The notes under the pieces: model-generated
The model's database searches: none
What the model was told of the DNA's origin: nothing
Seen by the model: only the letters and a program-made list of their open reading frames with translations
Program-made: the position numbers and the translations under genes
Origin: Haematobia irritans
Taxonomy: Eukaryota > Arthropoda > Insecta > Diptera > Muscidae
NCBI RefSeq assembly: GCF_050003625.1
Contig: NC_134398.1
Location: 107,292,026 to 107,356,025, forward strand
Reading direction: 5' to 3'
DNA length: 64,000 nucleotides
Part shown: positions 50,672-63,275 of the stretch, piece by piece
Layout of the letters: every line of letters starts with the position of its first letter
How positions within the stretch are numbered: position 1 is the first letter of the stretch

Positions 50672-52024
50672 TATTGAAATTCCCTTAATTCCCTTAGGTG
50701 AGTGTGCAAAATACCTTGGCGTTATTCTGGACAGGAAGCTGAACTTTAAGCTTAATATTGAAGAAAAGGCGAGAAAAGCCACGGTAGCTTTGTACTCGTG
50801 CAAAAAGGCAATAGGAAAAAGTGTGGACTAAAACCAAAAATTGTGCATTGGCTATACACGGCAGTGGCTAGACCTATAATGCTATAATGCACTTCAGCAG
50901 CCGACAAGTTTAGACAAATTTCAGCGTATGGCATGCTCGTGTGTCTCAGACGCATTCAGTAAGACAGGAACAAATTCCCTTAATGTCATGCCGAATCTAT
51001 TGCCTTTAGACATTTTGGCCAAACAGTCAGCTGCAACAACGGCTGTGCGGTTGCGCGAGTTATTGCTGTGGTCGGAAAAAAGGTACGGTCACAGTTCCGT
51101 CCTCAAAATAATGCCAGATGTGCCTAACGTAGTGGATTACACTTGGGCGAGTCCACTTTTCGACAAAAAGTTTGAGACTCTAATTCCCAACAGTGAGGCG
51201 TGGTGCACACAGACCCCGGGGAATGAACTATATATAGATTTCTACACCGATGGCTCCAAATTGGATGGACAAGTGGGCATCGGAGTATATTCTAATGATC
51301 TGGAACTTCGAATAGCGAAAAGATTAACCAATCACTGTAGTGTTTTTCAGGCTGAAATATTAGCAATAAGAGAGGTGGCGAATTGGCTGAGAAGTAATGT
51401 TCCAAAAAATGTTGGCATTAATATATACTCAGATAGTCAACCTGCAATAAAATCCTTGGACTCTGTGTTACTTAACTCGAAAACGGCCATCGAATGCCGC
51501 AAATCTCTCAATGAGATGGCTGAGCAACCCAATATTCACCTAATATGGGTGCCTGGTCATAGGAACATACCGGGGAACTGCGAAGCGGATGAGTTAGCAA
51601 GGCTAGGGACTATCTTACATATTCCAGGGGAACTAGAATCTGTTAGTATGCCCCTGGCTACCTGCAAGCCCATACTGCGTGAGAAGGCTGTTATGATGGC
51701 AAATGTTTGATGGGAGGTTCAAGGATTGTAACGACACCATGCAAATATGGCCCCATTTAAATTTAAATCGCACACTAGATATGCTAGTGTTCCCGAGACG
51801 TCGGATATCACTCCGAATTTGCAAAAACTATTGGTTCGAAGTATAATGACTATTGTATGAGCTGTCATGATGCGGAGAAAAAGGAATCAATTAAACACCT
51901 CTTGTGTTAGTATCCTGCATTTTGTGTAAGGCGTAAGCAAATTTTAGGGGCATATAGCTTTAGATTACTGGCGGACCTGGAAAACGTTAACTTAAGCAGT
52001 CTGCTAATGTTTTTGGAACAATTT
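50672..52024 (+). pseudogene. LOA ORF2 fragment (RT end, RNase H), copy E
   Basis: RT thumb residues (LGVILDRKLNFKLNIEE) are followed by a frameshift and a deletion near 50886. An open RNase H stretch (50928-51710) then ends at a TGA where other copies have CGA. Further deletions at about 51715 and 51815 and a stop at 51907 destroy the C-terminus. Confidence 0.85.
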
Positions 52025-52420
52025 GGTTGGTTCAACAGAAGAAAACAATCAAGAAGGTTCAGCGGTTAAAACTAGAAGTACCCATATGTAATAGGTACTT
52101 TTAGTTAATGTGGTACCACAATGGACTGAATAGTGAGCCTGAAACTTAATTGGGCTGCCACTTTAACCTAACCTAACCTAGAGTCCATCTTTCCATATAT
52201 TTTTGAATTGCATCTATATTACCTAAATAACTGTTTGCTCAAAATTATGTTAAGAATAAACGCATTTTCGTTCAGAAAATGTATAATAAAGCAAAATATA
52301 ATCAATTTGTTGTAAATAAATCTTAAATTCGCAACAAAAATTAAAATTTTAAAAATATGTAAAGTGGTTTGTGTCTTCGGTAAAACAATTTTAACTTCAT
52401 ACCCTTGAACAACTTAAACT

Positions 52421-52783
52421 TCACAACCTTATCATAGAGTATAATTTTCCACTAGTGGCATTTATATGATCGGACAAGTTAAGATGTTTGTTGAAAATAA
52501 CGCCAAGGTTCTTTGCTTTGTTAACAACTTCTAGGAGTGACGTTCCCAATAGTAGATGTATGTTGGTGCCAACTTCAACAGATTTATTACGGATAATTAT
52601 TGCTTTGGATTTGCTTGGATTAAGCAATAAACTGTTACTTGAAGCCCAATATTGAATTCTACAAATATCTTGATTGATACTTGACACATATACTTTTTCT
52701 ATAGAATCTAGGTGACATGATGAATACAATATTACGTCATCAGCATATATTTGAATATTCGAAAATTTCACTTGATTAGGCAA
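52421..52783 (-). pseudogene. RT fragment of a different LINE
   Basis: This 120-residue open fragment has the catalytic IQIYADDVILYSS motif, a palm/thumb stretch (QYWASSNSLLLNPSKSKAI) and LGVIFNKHLNLSDHI. It is unlike the LOA RT. The style is nearer CR1/L2-type or Jockey-type elements. There is no start, no endonuclease and no flanking duplication. It abuts the BEL LTR at 52801. Confidence 0.7.
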
Positions 52784-52800
52784 ATCATTAGAATAAATGG

Positions 52801-53384
52801 TGTTGGGATATTCCGCAGCAGAAAAAAGGATTTTAATTCACTGTTTTATTAAGCTTAAATTTCTAATAAAAATTCTTGTTAATATTATAATGAAATAATA
52901 ATATTTCAAAAATTGCTTGCTGCTCAACCAACTCAAAAAACATCCCAGATCATCTACAACTCTTCAAGAAGAATGAAGTCTCTTACTTTACTTCTGCTTC
53001 AAATGTATCCAAACCACGACAAAAAATATTTCAATTATGATTGCTCCCCTTCTTCTAATTGGGCCAATCAAAATTCGTGTTTGTTTCCGTTACATACATG
53101 AAGTGAAGAAGAATGAAGTCTCCTACTTTACTTCTGCTTCAAATGTATCCAAACCACGACAAAAAATATTTCAATTATGATTGCTCCCCTTCTTCTAATT
53201 GGGCCAATCAAAATTCGTGTTTGTTTCCGTTACATACATATATATGTCAGTACAAACAAACACACTCTCAAGAGAGTACCCAAATGAATGAGTGATATCG
53301 TGATAGAGAATGCAACTTAAGATCTGTATGCAGAAAATTTATAGGTTAGCAGTGGGATTTGGATGTGTCGATAATTAATCAACA
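52801..53384 (-). repeat. BEL/Pao element 3, 3' LTR
   Basis: This 584-bp LTR runs TGTTGGG...ATCAACA on the plus strand, so both strands start TGTTG and end CAACA. On the minus strand it is preceded by the purine tract GGGGGGAG, a good 3' LTR boundary. The partner LTR was not found. Confidence 0.72.
52968..53238. repeat. 140-bp tandem duplication within the LTR
   Basis: GAAGAATGAAGTCTC... through CCGTTACATACAT occurs at 52968-53099 and again at 53108-53238, nearly identical. It lies inside the LTR of BEL element 3. Confidence 0.8.
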
Positions 53385-56300
53385 CTCCCCCCAGGTATAT
53401 CCTCGCAAGGATTTACCTCATCGCAAGGATCCTTCACATCCAAAACTGCTATCTTTGTTGACGGCCTCACATATATACCAGTAGACGTTTTTACAGTTGC
53501 ACTTCTCACTTGTCCATCGGAGCTAATATTTATGTCTATAACTCTTCCAAGTGGCCAACAGTTTCTGGGGCTGTCTGGATCAACGATGTTAACAATATCG
53601 TTTATTTCTATGGCTTTACATTAGCGAACCATTTACTCCGGCGTGTAATTATGGGCAAATATTCCTTGATCCATCGCTTCCAGAATGTGTTTGCCAACTG
53701 TTGCGATGTTTGCCATGTTTTTTCGAAGAAATGCGCCGTCCGCTACGCCTTCAACGGCTTTGTTCCGCCGGAGATTCCTAAAATAAAGTGATTTGGGGTG
53801 AGAGCTTCCTCCACATCGTGGGTAATAGGTATATAAGTTAATGCCCTGGAGTTAATGGTCATTTCTATTTCCTTAAGTGTGGAACGTAACCATTCATCAG
53901 TTAAAGTTTGGGAAAATATTTCTGTAGAATCCTTTTTCAGACCTTACAGACCTTACAAGTCTTTCCCATGCACCACCCATGTGAGGTGTTGTTAGGCAGG
54001 TCAACAATACTCCATACCATTTTTCTTTGTAACGTCTCACTGTCACGACCATTGGCCCGAAATAGTCCACGCCAACAATGGAGAACGGGCGACAAAATGT
54101 AGACACTCACGGGAAAGGTAACATACCCATTCTTGGTGGCTTGGGTTTAGCCATCAGATTGCGACAAAACTGGCATTCTCGTCTGCTTTTATATACTTCG
54201 GTTCGCAACTGTGGTATCCAATATCTTTGTCGTAATTCATTAACGTTGTTACCATGGTGGTACTTGCAGTGGAAGTCATGAACTATTCGTTTTGTGACCA
54301 ACTGCTGCCGCGGCAATATTGCTGGGTTATGTGGTGTAATTGATTCCACACGTCCACCGAGTCGAATCTAAATATGGTGACAATTTAAATAAATAACTCG
54401 ATTTTGGAATACGCATGTCCTTCGACATTAGTTCAACTTCATCTCCGTACTCCTGTTGGGCCTCTCTAAAAAGTAGGATTTCTGCGCTCTTTATATCTTC
54501 TTGGGCTATAAATCTGGAAACACAAGGACGATTCGATAGAGGACTTTTCCATACACTGATGGACTTTAGGACTGCTGCCACCGCTCGTACAATCCAAGTT
54601 GAAATGCGAACTACAATGTTTTTTACTCACGAACTGTTTTCAGTAACAATTTGGTGACAACCGATGTATTGAGCCTTTAATTCCTTTTCATGCTCACGAG
54701 TTATATTTATATTGCGTTTTGGCCAATCAGAGTCGTCCAATTTTAAAAATGATGGTCCATTGAACCAGCGACTTGTAGCAGATAGTTCTGGAGATTTTTT
54801 CCATTTGGCGGCTTCGTCAACAACATTTTCATCGGTAGGCACCCAGTGCCAATCAGTAGCATTTGATAGTTCCAGAATTTCACTAACACGGAATGCTACA
54901 AATTATTTCTATTTTCGGTGGTCATCACATATCCACGAAAGCACTGTGCTGGAGTGTGTGCAATAAACATATTTACTTATAGGCAGCGATATGGAGCCAC
55001 CTATACTCTTCGCTAGCCTTGCCCCAATAACAGCGCTCTGTAGCTCTAGGCGAGGTATGGATTGGATTTTTATCGGCGTCACTTTCGTTTTGCTTCCAAT
55101 TAGACTGACCTCAATTTTATGGCCGTCGTCAACCCTTATATAGCTAACGGCGGAGTAGGCGTCTTCGCTCGCGTCAACAAATGTATGTATTTGTGTTTCT
55201 ATTATATTAGTTGAAGGAATTGTCACATAACATCTCGGAATTGATATCTTTTCCACTGCAGGCAGTAAGCGAACCCATCTCAGCCATTTAGCGTATTGGT
55301 TGTCACCTATGATCTCATCTCAACCGCAGCCAGTACGCCAAGTTTCCTGGAATATAATTTTGGCAAATACAACAAAAAAAACCAATAGACCAAGGGGATC
55401 GAAAATAGTCATGATGAGGCTTAGAACATCTCTCTTAGTCGGCCGTTGCTTTCCTGTTAGTATCTTGTTATATTTATATCGCTGGAATATTTTAAAATTA
55501 AGACTATCGGACTTCAAAGATTCATTTAATCAGAGTCGGAGGCATTTAGCGCCTTTATAACCTTGTTTGAGTTTGACACCCAGTTCCTGATGTGAAACCC
55601 AGATTTAGAATGTATATATTTTACCTCGAGGGCAAGTTTTAAGGCTTCATCTTCTGTGTCTACACAATCGAGCATATCATCAACATAATGATTTTCTATG
55701 ATGCACTTTGCTGCTCTGGGAAATTGTTTACTGAATTTATTACCATTCTTAGTTTTGGCATATTGGGAACAGCAGGGAGAGCACGAGGCCCCAAACGTCA
55801 TTACAGTCATCACGTAAGTTTCCATTTCTGAGGAGTTTGGTTCCTGCCACAGAAAGCGTTGATATTGCTGGTCTTCCTTCCTCATTTTGACTTGATGAAA
55901 CATTTAAGCAATATCGCCCACAATCGCAATCAGTTTTTCGCGCAATCTGCGAATGACCGCAACCAGTGACGTAAGTTAGTCAGGTCCCTTAAGTAGCATT
56001 GTGTCCCATACCAACCTCACCTTTCCAGGTTTGTTGGGATTCGTCACCGGAAATATAGGCAAATACCAACAACGTTCCACCTTTTTCTCAGATGGCAATA
56101 GTTTCCGTGCATAACCCTTGGTAATGTAATCAGCTATTTGGTTTTGAAGAAGTTCTCCCAAATTCTGATCTTTTGCATTCTTTCGTATAAATTAAGTGTT
56201 CGCTTTCTTGCCATGAGATAACTATCGACAGGCAAGTATTCCTTGAAACGCCACAGTAAATCTATCTCAAAGTGGCTATCAACGCGACGTGTAAACGATT

Positions 56301-56977
56301 CTAGCTGCTGCATTGAGAGTTTATCCTCATATGATATTGAAACACCTTTGTTAAGTTTCATATCTATTTGGTTGTCGTTCACGATGTAATCTTTGATGAG
56401 TGCGAGTAGATCATCGGTCGTATTGAGTTCGCAATTAAATAACGAGGAATGGTAATTCACCATACCTCTAATTGGACCCGCTTCGCATATTCCTCCCTTT
56501 ACCGTCTAGCCTACACGTGGTTTTTCTGCAATTGGCTCACCGTCGCCGCCCTCTTTATGATTCAACGTTTGTCCAGCACGAATGTTATTAAGACCTATCA
56601 ATATACGAGGTACTGCGTTTTCATAGGACACTAGGGGAACATCATGTATATGTTGGTACCGCCTTGAAAGAACTTCGGCGTCTATAGTTTTTTCAGGAAG
56701 ATTTAAAATTTTTACGGCATGCACTTCTTTCAAAATAAGTCGCGGAGTTATCCTCGTTCCGTTGAATTTTTCCTGTCCACTGCATATATATTGGTTGCTT
56801 TTTGAATGTTAGATTCAGTGTGGTAAACAAATCCTCGTCGATAATTGTTAGTGATGAGCCGTCATCAATAAACGCGTAAGTAGACGCTTGCACCCCATTT
56901 TCTTCTTCTGAAGTGAAAGAGAGTGCTTTCGCAGTGTCTCTGTGATTTATATAAAAATTTAATATATTGTGTTACTT
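53385..56977 (-). pseudogene. pol: BEL/Pao element 3 pol, decayed
   Basis: This is a minus-strand relic with many frameshifts. From 5' to 3': protease-like YAFIDDGSSLTII (near 56880), ITKGYARKLLPSEK (near 56120), RT MFHQVKMRKEDQQYQRF and NHYVDDMLDCV (near 55680), RT thumb TKRDVLSLIMTIFDPLG (near 55420), RNase H HTFVDASEDAYSAVSY and PRLELQSAVIGARLA (near 55050), integrase zinc region with FCRNLMAKP (near 54130) and VGVDYFGPM (near 54060). The part between that motif and GGAWERLVRS is deleted, so the catalytic core is lost. Gag is absent. Confidence 0.83.
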
Positions 56978-56987
56978 TTTCGAGTGT
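56978..56987. repeat. target site duplication of LOA copy F (left)
   Basis: TCGAGTGTTA here and at 60847-60856 flank the LINE. Confidence 0.85.
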
Positions 56988-57129
56988 TAGGTTAGGTTAG
57001 GTTAGGTTAGGTTAAAGTGGCAGCCCGATTAAGATTCAGGCTCACTTAGACTATACAGTCCATTGTGATACCACATTAACTAAAAGTACCTATTACATAT
57101 GGGCACTTCTAGTTTTAACCGTTGAACCT

Positions 57130-60100
57130 TCTCGATTATTTTCTTCTGTTGAACCAACCAGATTGTTCCAAAAACATTAGCAGACTGCTTAAGTTAACGT
57201 TTTCCAGGTCCGCTAGTAATCTGAAGCTATATGCTCCTAAAATTTGCTTACGCCTTACACAAAATACAGGGCACTCACACAAGAGGTGTTTTATTGATTC
57301 CTTTTCCTCCGCATCATTACAGCTCATACAATAGTCATTATACTTCGCACCAATAGTTTTTGCAAAATCGCCTATCAGGCAGCGACCCGTTATAGCAGAT
57401 ATCAGGAGTGATATCTCGCGTCGAGAACACTAGCATATCTAGTGTGCGGTTTACGTTTAAATGGGGCCATATTTGCTTGGTGTCGTTACAACCCTTACAA
57501 TTCTCCCATCGAACATTTGCCATCATGACAGCCTTCTCACGCAGTAAGAGCTTGCAGGTAGCCAGAGGCACACCAACAGATTCTAGTTCCCCTGGAATAT
57601 GTAAGCTAGTTCCTAGCCTTGCTAGCTCATCTGCTTCGCAGTTCCCCGGTATGTTCCTGTGGCCAGGCACCCATATTAGGTGAATATTGTGCTGCTCAGC
57701 CATCTCATTGAGAGATTTGCGGCAGTCGATGGCCGTTTTCGAGTTGAGGAACACAGAGTCCAAGGATTTTATTGCAGGTTGACTGTCTGAGCATATATTA
57801 ATGCCAATATTGCTTGGAGCATTACTTCTCAGCCAATTCACCACTTCTCTTATTGCTAATATTTCAGCCTGAAAAACACTACAGTGATCAGGTAATCTTT
57901 TCGCTATTCGAAGTTCCAGATCTTTAGAATATACTCCGAAACCCACTTGTCCATCCAATTTGGAGCCATCAGTGTAGAAATCTATATATCTTTTATTCCC
58001 CGGGGTCCGTGTACACCACGCCTCACTGTTGGGAATTAGAGTCTCAAACTTTTTGTCGAAAAGTGGACTCGCCAAAGTGTAATCCACTACGTTAGGCACA
58101 TCTGGCATTATTTTGAGGACCGAACTGTAACCGGAACTTTTTTCCGACCACAGCGATAGCTCGCGCAACCGCACAGCCCTTGTTGCAGCTGACTGTTTGG
58201 CCAAAATGTCTAAAGGCAATAGATGCAGTATGACATTAAGGGAATTTGTTCCTGTCTTGCTGAATGCACCTGAGATACACAAGCACGCCATACGCTGAAC
58301 TTTGTCTAAACTTGTCGGCGGGTGAAGTGCCGGCCACCAGACTACAACACCATATAGCATTATAGGTCTAACCACTGCCGTGTATAGCCAATGTACAATT
58401 TTTGGTTTTTGTCCCCACTTTTTCCCTATTGCCTTTTTGAACGAGTATAAAGCTACCGTTGCTTTCCTTGCCCTTTCTCCAATATTAAGCTTAAAGGTCA
58501 GCTTCCTGTCCAAAATAACGCCAAGGTATTTTGCACACTCCCTAAAGGGAATTTCAATACCCCCTAAGGAAATGGGCCTAACCGTGGGAGTTTTGCGATC
58601 TTTGAAGTACATGACTATTTCTGTCTTTGCAGGATTTACCCCAAGACCATTATCTTTCGCCCATTTCTCAGTCATCCGGAGGGCTCTCTGTATAATATCT
58701 CTAACTGTTGATGGGAATTTTCCCCTGACTGCTAGCGCCACATCATCTGCGTATGCCACCACTTGTATCCTTTCTTTTTCTAGGGAAACCAGAAGGTCGT
58801 TTATAGCAACATTCCAAAGAAGAGGTGATAGAACTCCTCCTTGAGGAGTGCCTCTGTTCACATACCTTTGTATGTTTGCTTGTCCTAGTGTGGCTGAAAT
58901 ACGTCTCTTCCTTAGAAGTTCGTCTAACAGCCTAAGTATACCTGGATCAACATTCAGAGTTGTCAGTCCATTTAATATCGAGCTCGGATGGACGTTATTG
59001 AACGCCCCTTCGATGTCTAGAAATGCCACGATTGTGTATTCTTTGACAGATAGTGAGCTTTCAATAAAGCTGACTAGTTCATGTAATGCGGTCTCAGTAG
59101 ACCTGCCTTTCGAGTATGCATGTTGTCGTTTCGAGAGCAAACTTGAATCGACCCTAGTTCTAACATAAATACCTATCATCCTCTCCAGAGTCTTAAGTAG
59201 GAATGATGATAAGCTGATTGGTCGGAAATCCTTCGCATTCGAGTGAGAGGCTTTTCCCGCTTTAGGTATGAAAACGACTTTTGATTCTCTCCACTTTCGT
59301 GGAATATATGCTAAGTTGATACATCCTATATATATCGCCGACAACCAGGGGATAATTCTGTCAGCCACCGCTTGTAACTCGGCCGGAGTAATTCCATCAG
59401 GTCCGGGGGATTTGAATGATCCAAAGCTATTTAACACCCATTTTATTCTAGATTCTGATAAAATTTCCTCGATAGGAAACGACCGCTGAGCCACTGTGGC
59501 ACCGCCAGTGCATGGTTCAACCGTCTGATTTCCGGGAAAATAGTACCTCCAGCGTCTCCTCACTGGACGTTGTCCAATTGCCCTCCGATGTTTTAATGAA
59601 ACCTGGAGCGGAGCTCGTGGATGCTAGCACCTTCCGTAGTCTGGAAGCCTCGGACGTATTCTCAATACTGCTGCAGTAAGCATTCCAAGAGTTATGCTGA
59701 GCCTTTCTCAGTTCTCGCTTGTATCCTCTCAGATTCTTCTTGTAAGCGTCCCAGTCCTCAGGGGCTCTGGTGGACTTTGCCTTGTTAAAGAGCTTCCTGC
59801 AGGATTTCCTCATATTACTTAATTCCGTAGACCACCATGGTGGTCGATGTTTCCCCCTTGGCTTTCCTCTAGGGCATGCAGCTTTCAGTGAAATGTTGAA
59901 GGCCTTAGTAATCCTCTCCACTGCGTGTTCGATAACTTGCACAGTGCTCATATTTGTCTCTGTTATTTCCGGTATCATCATATTGAACGATTCTCTATAC
60001 CTATTCCAGTCAGCTTTCCTCACATTTGGCGGAAATATGGTCTTGGTGGTATGAACATCAAATTTGAAACTGATGTAGCGATGATCTGAGAAGCTGTGTT

Positions 60101-60680
60101 CACTCAAAACATGCCACTCAGATATCATTTCATTCAGTTCTTGCGAGGCCAAGGTGATGTCCAAAACCTCTTGCCTGTTTTTAGTGACATAGGTTGGCGC
60201 ATCTCCCTTGTTGCAAACTACCAGATTAGTACGCAAAATAAACTCTATTAGCGACTCTCCCCTTGCATTAGTATCACTACTTCCCCATATACTATGATGC
60301 GCATTCGCATCGCATCCCATAATGAGTTTCGTCTTTGTTTTCAGTGACTCCTCAACTAAGGTCTTAACGGCACATGGAGGCATCTCCCTGTCATGTCCCA
60401 TATAGACCGAAGATATCCAATATTTGCATTTGGCTATTTCTAAATTGGCAACGACAGTGTCTGCATTGCACATTGAAGGAAGCAGAAACAAGTTAAGCTC
60501 GTTTTTAGCAATTATACAGGCTCGAATTACATCATTACCAGTATACTGCAATAGTTTGAACCCCGGAGTACTTAATTCACATATTTTGTTTCTATAAACA
60601 TATGGTTCTTGAATAAGAACTATGTCTATTCCCCTTTCATCAGGAGAACTTTTAAGGCAGCACATGCAGCCTTACAATGA
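57130..60680 (-). pseudogene. LOA ORF2, copy F, three frameshifts
   Basis: Endonuclease (60665-59517: VLIQEPYVYRN, GCDANAHHSIWGS, SDHRYISF) and RT/RNase H (59563-57338: TPQGGVLSPLLWN, YADDVALAV, FYTDGSKLDG, WVPGHRNIPG) are each open. An 11-bp deletion near 59540 separates them. A small deletion near 57420 shifts the C-terminus, and another shift lies near the N-terminus at about 60630. The C-terminal cysteine cluster is readable at 57327-57136. Otherwise the sequence is close to the full-length copy. Confidence 0.88.
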
Positions 60681-60846
60681 TGAAGATTTTTCTGGAGGAT
60701 CCGTAGGACCATCGAGATTTTCAACAACCGTCACATCAGCCGCTTCAATCGAGTCATCAAGAATGTCCTCTTCAGAGATATCGGTGACTCTCGCAATAAC
60801 CATAGGTTCAACTTTGGTGAGTTCTGAGGCAGTAGAAGCCTCCTCC
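60664..60846 (-). pseudogene. LOA ORF1 C-terminal remnant, copy F
   Basis: The last ~60 codons of ORF1 (acidic part, ISEEDILDDSIEAADVTVVE) are retained. The element is truncated just upstream, at the equivalent of EEASTASEL. Confidence 0.8.
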
Positions 60847-60856
60847 TCGAGTGTTA

Positions 60857-61479
60857 AACACTGGACGATTAAAATTACTGATATAATCTACTTGGAAACA
60901 GTGAAGTTTACAAACAACTGGTGAGTTTTCTATAGAAAACTTTGATTTCTAAATTTTTGATTGAACGATCATTTGTGTATGTGTTGGATGGCTTCTTGCA
61001 TTGTCATAGATTGAAATTGTTTTTGTTTTCCGTTGCAAATTTTTCTCCCTTTATGCTTTTACGTTTTTCCATTAACACTCACTCATATGTGGTTCTCTAA
61101 TACTCAACAACAACAATCTTAATTTTTTCACATACTATAAAAATTTTTTATCTTTTCCTCTCACTGATAATTTGCTTTTACTCTAAAATATTCACGTTCT
61201 TTCTTTTTGCTCTAATTTATCTTGTATCTTTGTTTTTGAGGGAGGCAGACACTATTATTCTCCTTGCTCCTTTGTTTTTCTTGGTTTGTTTTTCTCCTCA
61301 ATTTAAATCACCTGATCACTATCTCTCCTCTTACTGATTTTGAATCTGACAATGCTGAAGGACATTGCATGGTATTTATATGTAAAAATTGTGGCTAGCA
61401 TCTACTCACCGATAGATGGCGCTGTAGTTTTTATCTATAAAGTTGATCTATAAATTTCTATAAAGATGAAGATAACCAA
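60857..61479. other. A+T-rich DNA without a recognisable gene
   Basis: This was the flank of the LOA copy F target and was joined to 56987 before the insertion. It contains T-rich runs (CTTTTTGCTCTAATTT, TTTTTCTTGG) and no reading frame with a domain. I could not match it to the LTR at 52801-53384. Confidence 0.5.
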
Positions 61480-61486
61480 TAAGGAG

Positions 61487-62265
61487 TTCATGGAAGGCAA
61501 CTTTATATCAGGAGAGTGTAGCTCTTCTAAATTGTACTTTTGCCCAACCGAACGCGCCGATTTAGCCAAAGCTGAAGCGAGTCGCAACATAAAAGAGATG
61601 AATGATCTAAGCTCATCTTATCGTTCCTAGGTCAGGGGAAAGATAGACCGAAATGGGATATTGTGTGCGTCCAGTCCATTAGCGGCCTCGAAAGGAAAGC
61701 CGAGCCAGGCTCGAAATTCCGCCGAGAATACTAATGGATCAAAACTTCCGGCAGATGATGTGTCATTTAACCCTGAATATGAGGAATATGGATGACACAA
61801 GAGAAATAGAACTAAGGATTCGGCCTCAACGGAGGTCACAATGATAAAGAAGCCTAGAAACGAATAGGGCGATAACTTGTACCACAAGGGTTGTATAAGG
61901 GTCGTAATTGTGGATGAGTCTAGTAAAGACAGAAGAGTAAAAGAAGAGAACTGGAAGCGCCTGGAGAGTAAATTGCTGTTCGAAGTCTCCGAAAGAATAT
62001 GTCAAGGAACTGGAGATACTCCCTACTTTGGGAATATACAATCGAGGCAGGGGCATAAAATCCTGCATTGTAAAAACCAGGAGACCCTCGCATGGCTCAA
62101 GGACACAATTGAGGGACTGGAGTTATGGGATGGTTCGAAGCTGAGGGCAATGCCGGAAGAAGAGGTCAAGCGGCAAATTAGGGTACGGGTTTTCATTACG
62201 GAACCCATACTTCCACAGGATCGTCTGCTGACCATGTTGAAGGCGCAAAATAGAGCAGTCTACCC
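61487..62265 (+). pseudogene. ORF1 fragment of the second LINE
   Basis: Readable from MKITNKEFMEGNF with stops at about 61628, 61796 and 61866, then open from 61877 (GCIRVVIVDESSKDRR, HKILHCKNQETLAWLKDTI, RVRVFITEPILPQDR). The last part matches the style of insect LINE ORF1 proteins with a DUF4780-like fold. The frame runs directly into the LOA insert. Confidence 0.65.
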
Positions 62266-62785
62266 CATACCGAGGAACTGCGAAGCAGATGTGTTAGCAA
62301 GGCTAGGAACTACCTTGCATATTCCAGGGGAACCAGAATTTGTTGGTATGCCTCTGACCACCTGCAAGCTCTTACTGCGTGAGAAGGCTGTTATGATGGG
62401 CAATATTCGATGGGAGAATTGCAAGGGTTGTAACGACTCCAAGCAAATATGGCCCCATTTAAACTTGAACCGCACACTAGATATGCTAGTGTTCTCAAGG
62501 CGTCAGATAGCACTCCTGATATCTGCTATAACGGGTCGCTGCCTGATAGACGAATTTGCAAAAACTATAGGTGCGAAGTATAATGACTATTGTATAAGCT
62601 GTCATGATGTGGAGGAAAAGGAATCAATTAAACACCTCTTGTGTGAGTGTCCTGCTTTTTGTGTAAGGCGTAAGCGAATTTTAGGAGCATATAGCTTTAG
62701 ATTACTGGCGGACCTGGAAAACGTTAACTTAAGCAGTTTGTTAATGCTTTTGGAGCAATCTGGTTGGTTCCACAAAAGTAAATAA
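62266..62785 (+). pseudogene. LOA ORF2 C-terminus in frame with foreign ORF1
   Basis: The frame of the second LINE ORF1 (from 61877) continues without a break into NCEADVLARLGTTLHIPGEP and on through the C-terminal cysteine cluster (CISCHDVEEKESIKHLLCEC) to the normal LOA stop. The 302-codon ORF is a chimera of two LINE families. Confidence 0.75.
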
Positions 62786-62883
62786 TAGAGAAGGTTCAGT
62801 GGTTAAGACTAGAAGTGCCCATATGTAATAGGTACTTTTAGTTAAATGTGGTATTACAATGGACTGAATAGTCTAAGTGAGCC
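62266..62883 (+). mobile_element. LOA fragment, copy G (RNase H end and partial tail)
   Basis: This is LOA sequence from the ORF2 RNase H end (ATACCGAGGAACTGCG) to the middle of the tail (GTCTAAGTGAGCC). It lacks the final GGGCTGCC and CCTAA part, so it is not an ordinary tail-ended insertion. No target duplication was found. It may have arisen by recombination or template switching. Confidence 0.8.
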
Positions 62884-63275
62884 AAATGGTAATCGCTTTA
62901 GTGTTGGACTCGGCAGTGCTCTCGCCAGACCGTTAAAGGATATGGAGGAAAGGTTGAGGGATGGCTCAGTAAGTAAATGATGCTAAAAATAGTACAGATA
63001 AACCTGCATCACTGTGACCTATCTTACACTAATCTAATCCTCCATTTACTAGGTACAAAATAGACGTCGCCCTGGTGCAGGAAACATGGATAAGAGGGAG
63101 AGTGATAGAGGGCTTAGACCATAGAAATTATGAATTATTTCATGGAAATGGAAATAAACTAAGAACATGCATTTTACTAAGAAAAAATATAAAGTGTTTC
63201 TTTTTGAACCAATTTTGTGGCACAGATCAGACAGCACTGATAGTGGAGCTGAACTCTACACCCTTACAAAAAATC

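Larger units (their letters stand above)
47569..52180 (+). mobile_element. LOA-like LINE, copy E, decayed and split by a hAT-like element
   Basis: LINE pieces lie at 47569-47738 and 50672-52180, with the hAT-like element between. It is 5'-truncated inside the RT region and ends with CCTAA units. I found no clear target duplication. Confidence 0.88.
56988..60846 (-). mobile_element. LOA-like LINE, copy F, nearly full ORF2
   Basis: This 3.86-kb 5'-truncated LOA copy begins inside ORF1 (equivalent to about base 11594 of copy B) and ends with four or more CCTAA units. Ten-base target duplications prove a single insertion event. Sequence on either side belongs to one pre-existing locus. Confidence 0.92.
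61480..63275 (+). mobile_element. second LINE family, decayed, with a LOA fragment inside
   Basis: ORF1-like sequence (61487-62265), a LOA-type insert (62266-62883), then the end of ORF1 and the start of an ORF2 endonuclease (62980-63275: LKIVQINLHHCDLS, then IDVALVQETWIRGRV in a shifted frame). It resembles the LOA LINE in layout but differs in sequence, so it is a separate family. A+T-rich repeat DNA cuts it off at about 63276. Confidence 0.7.
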
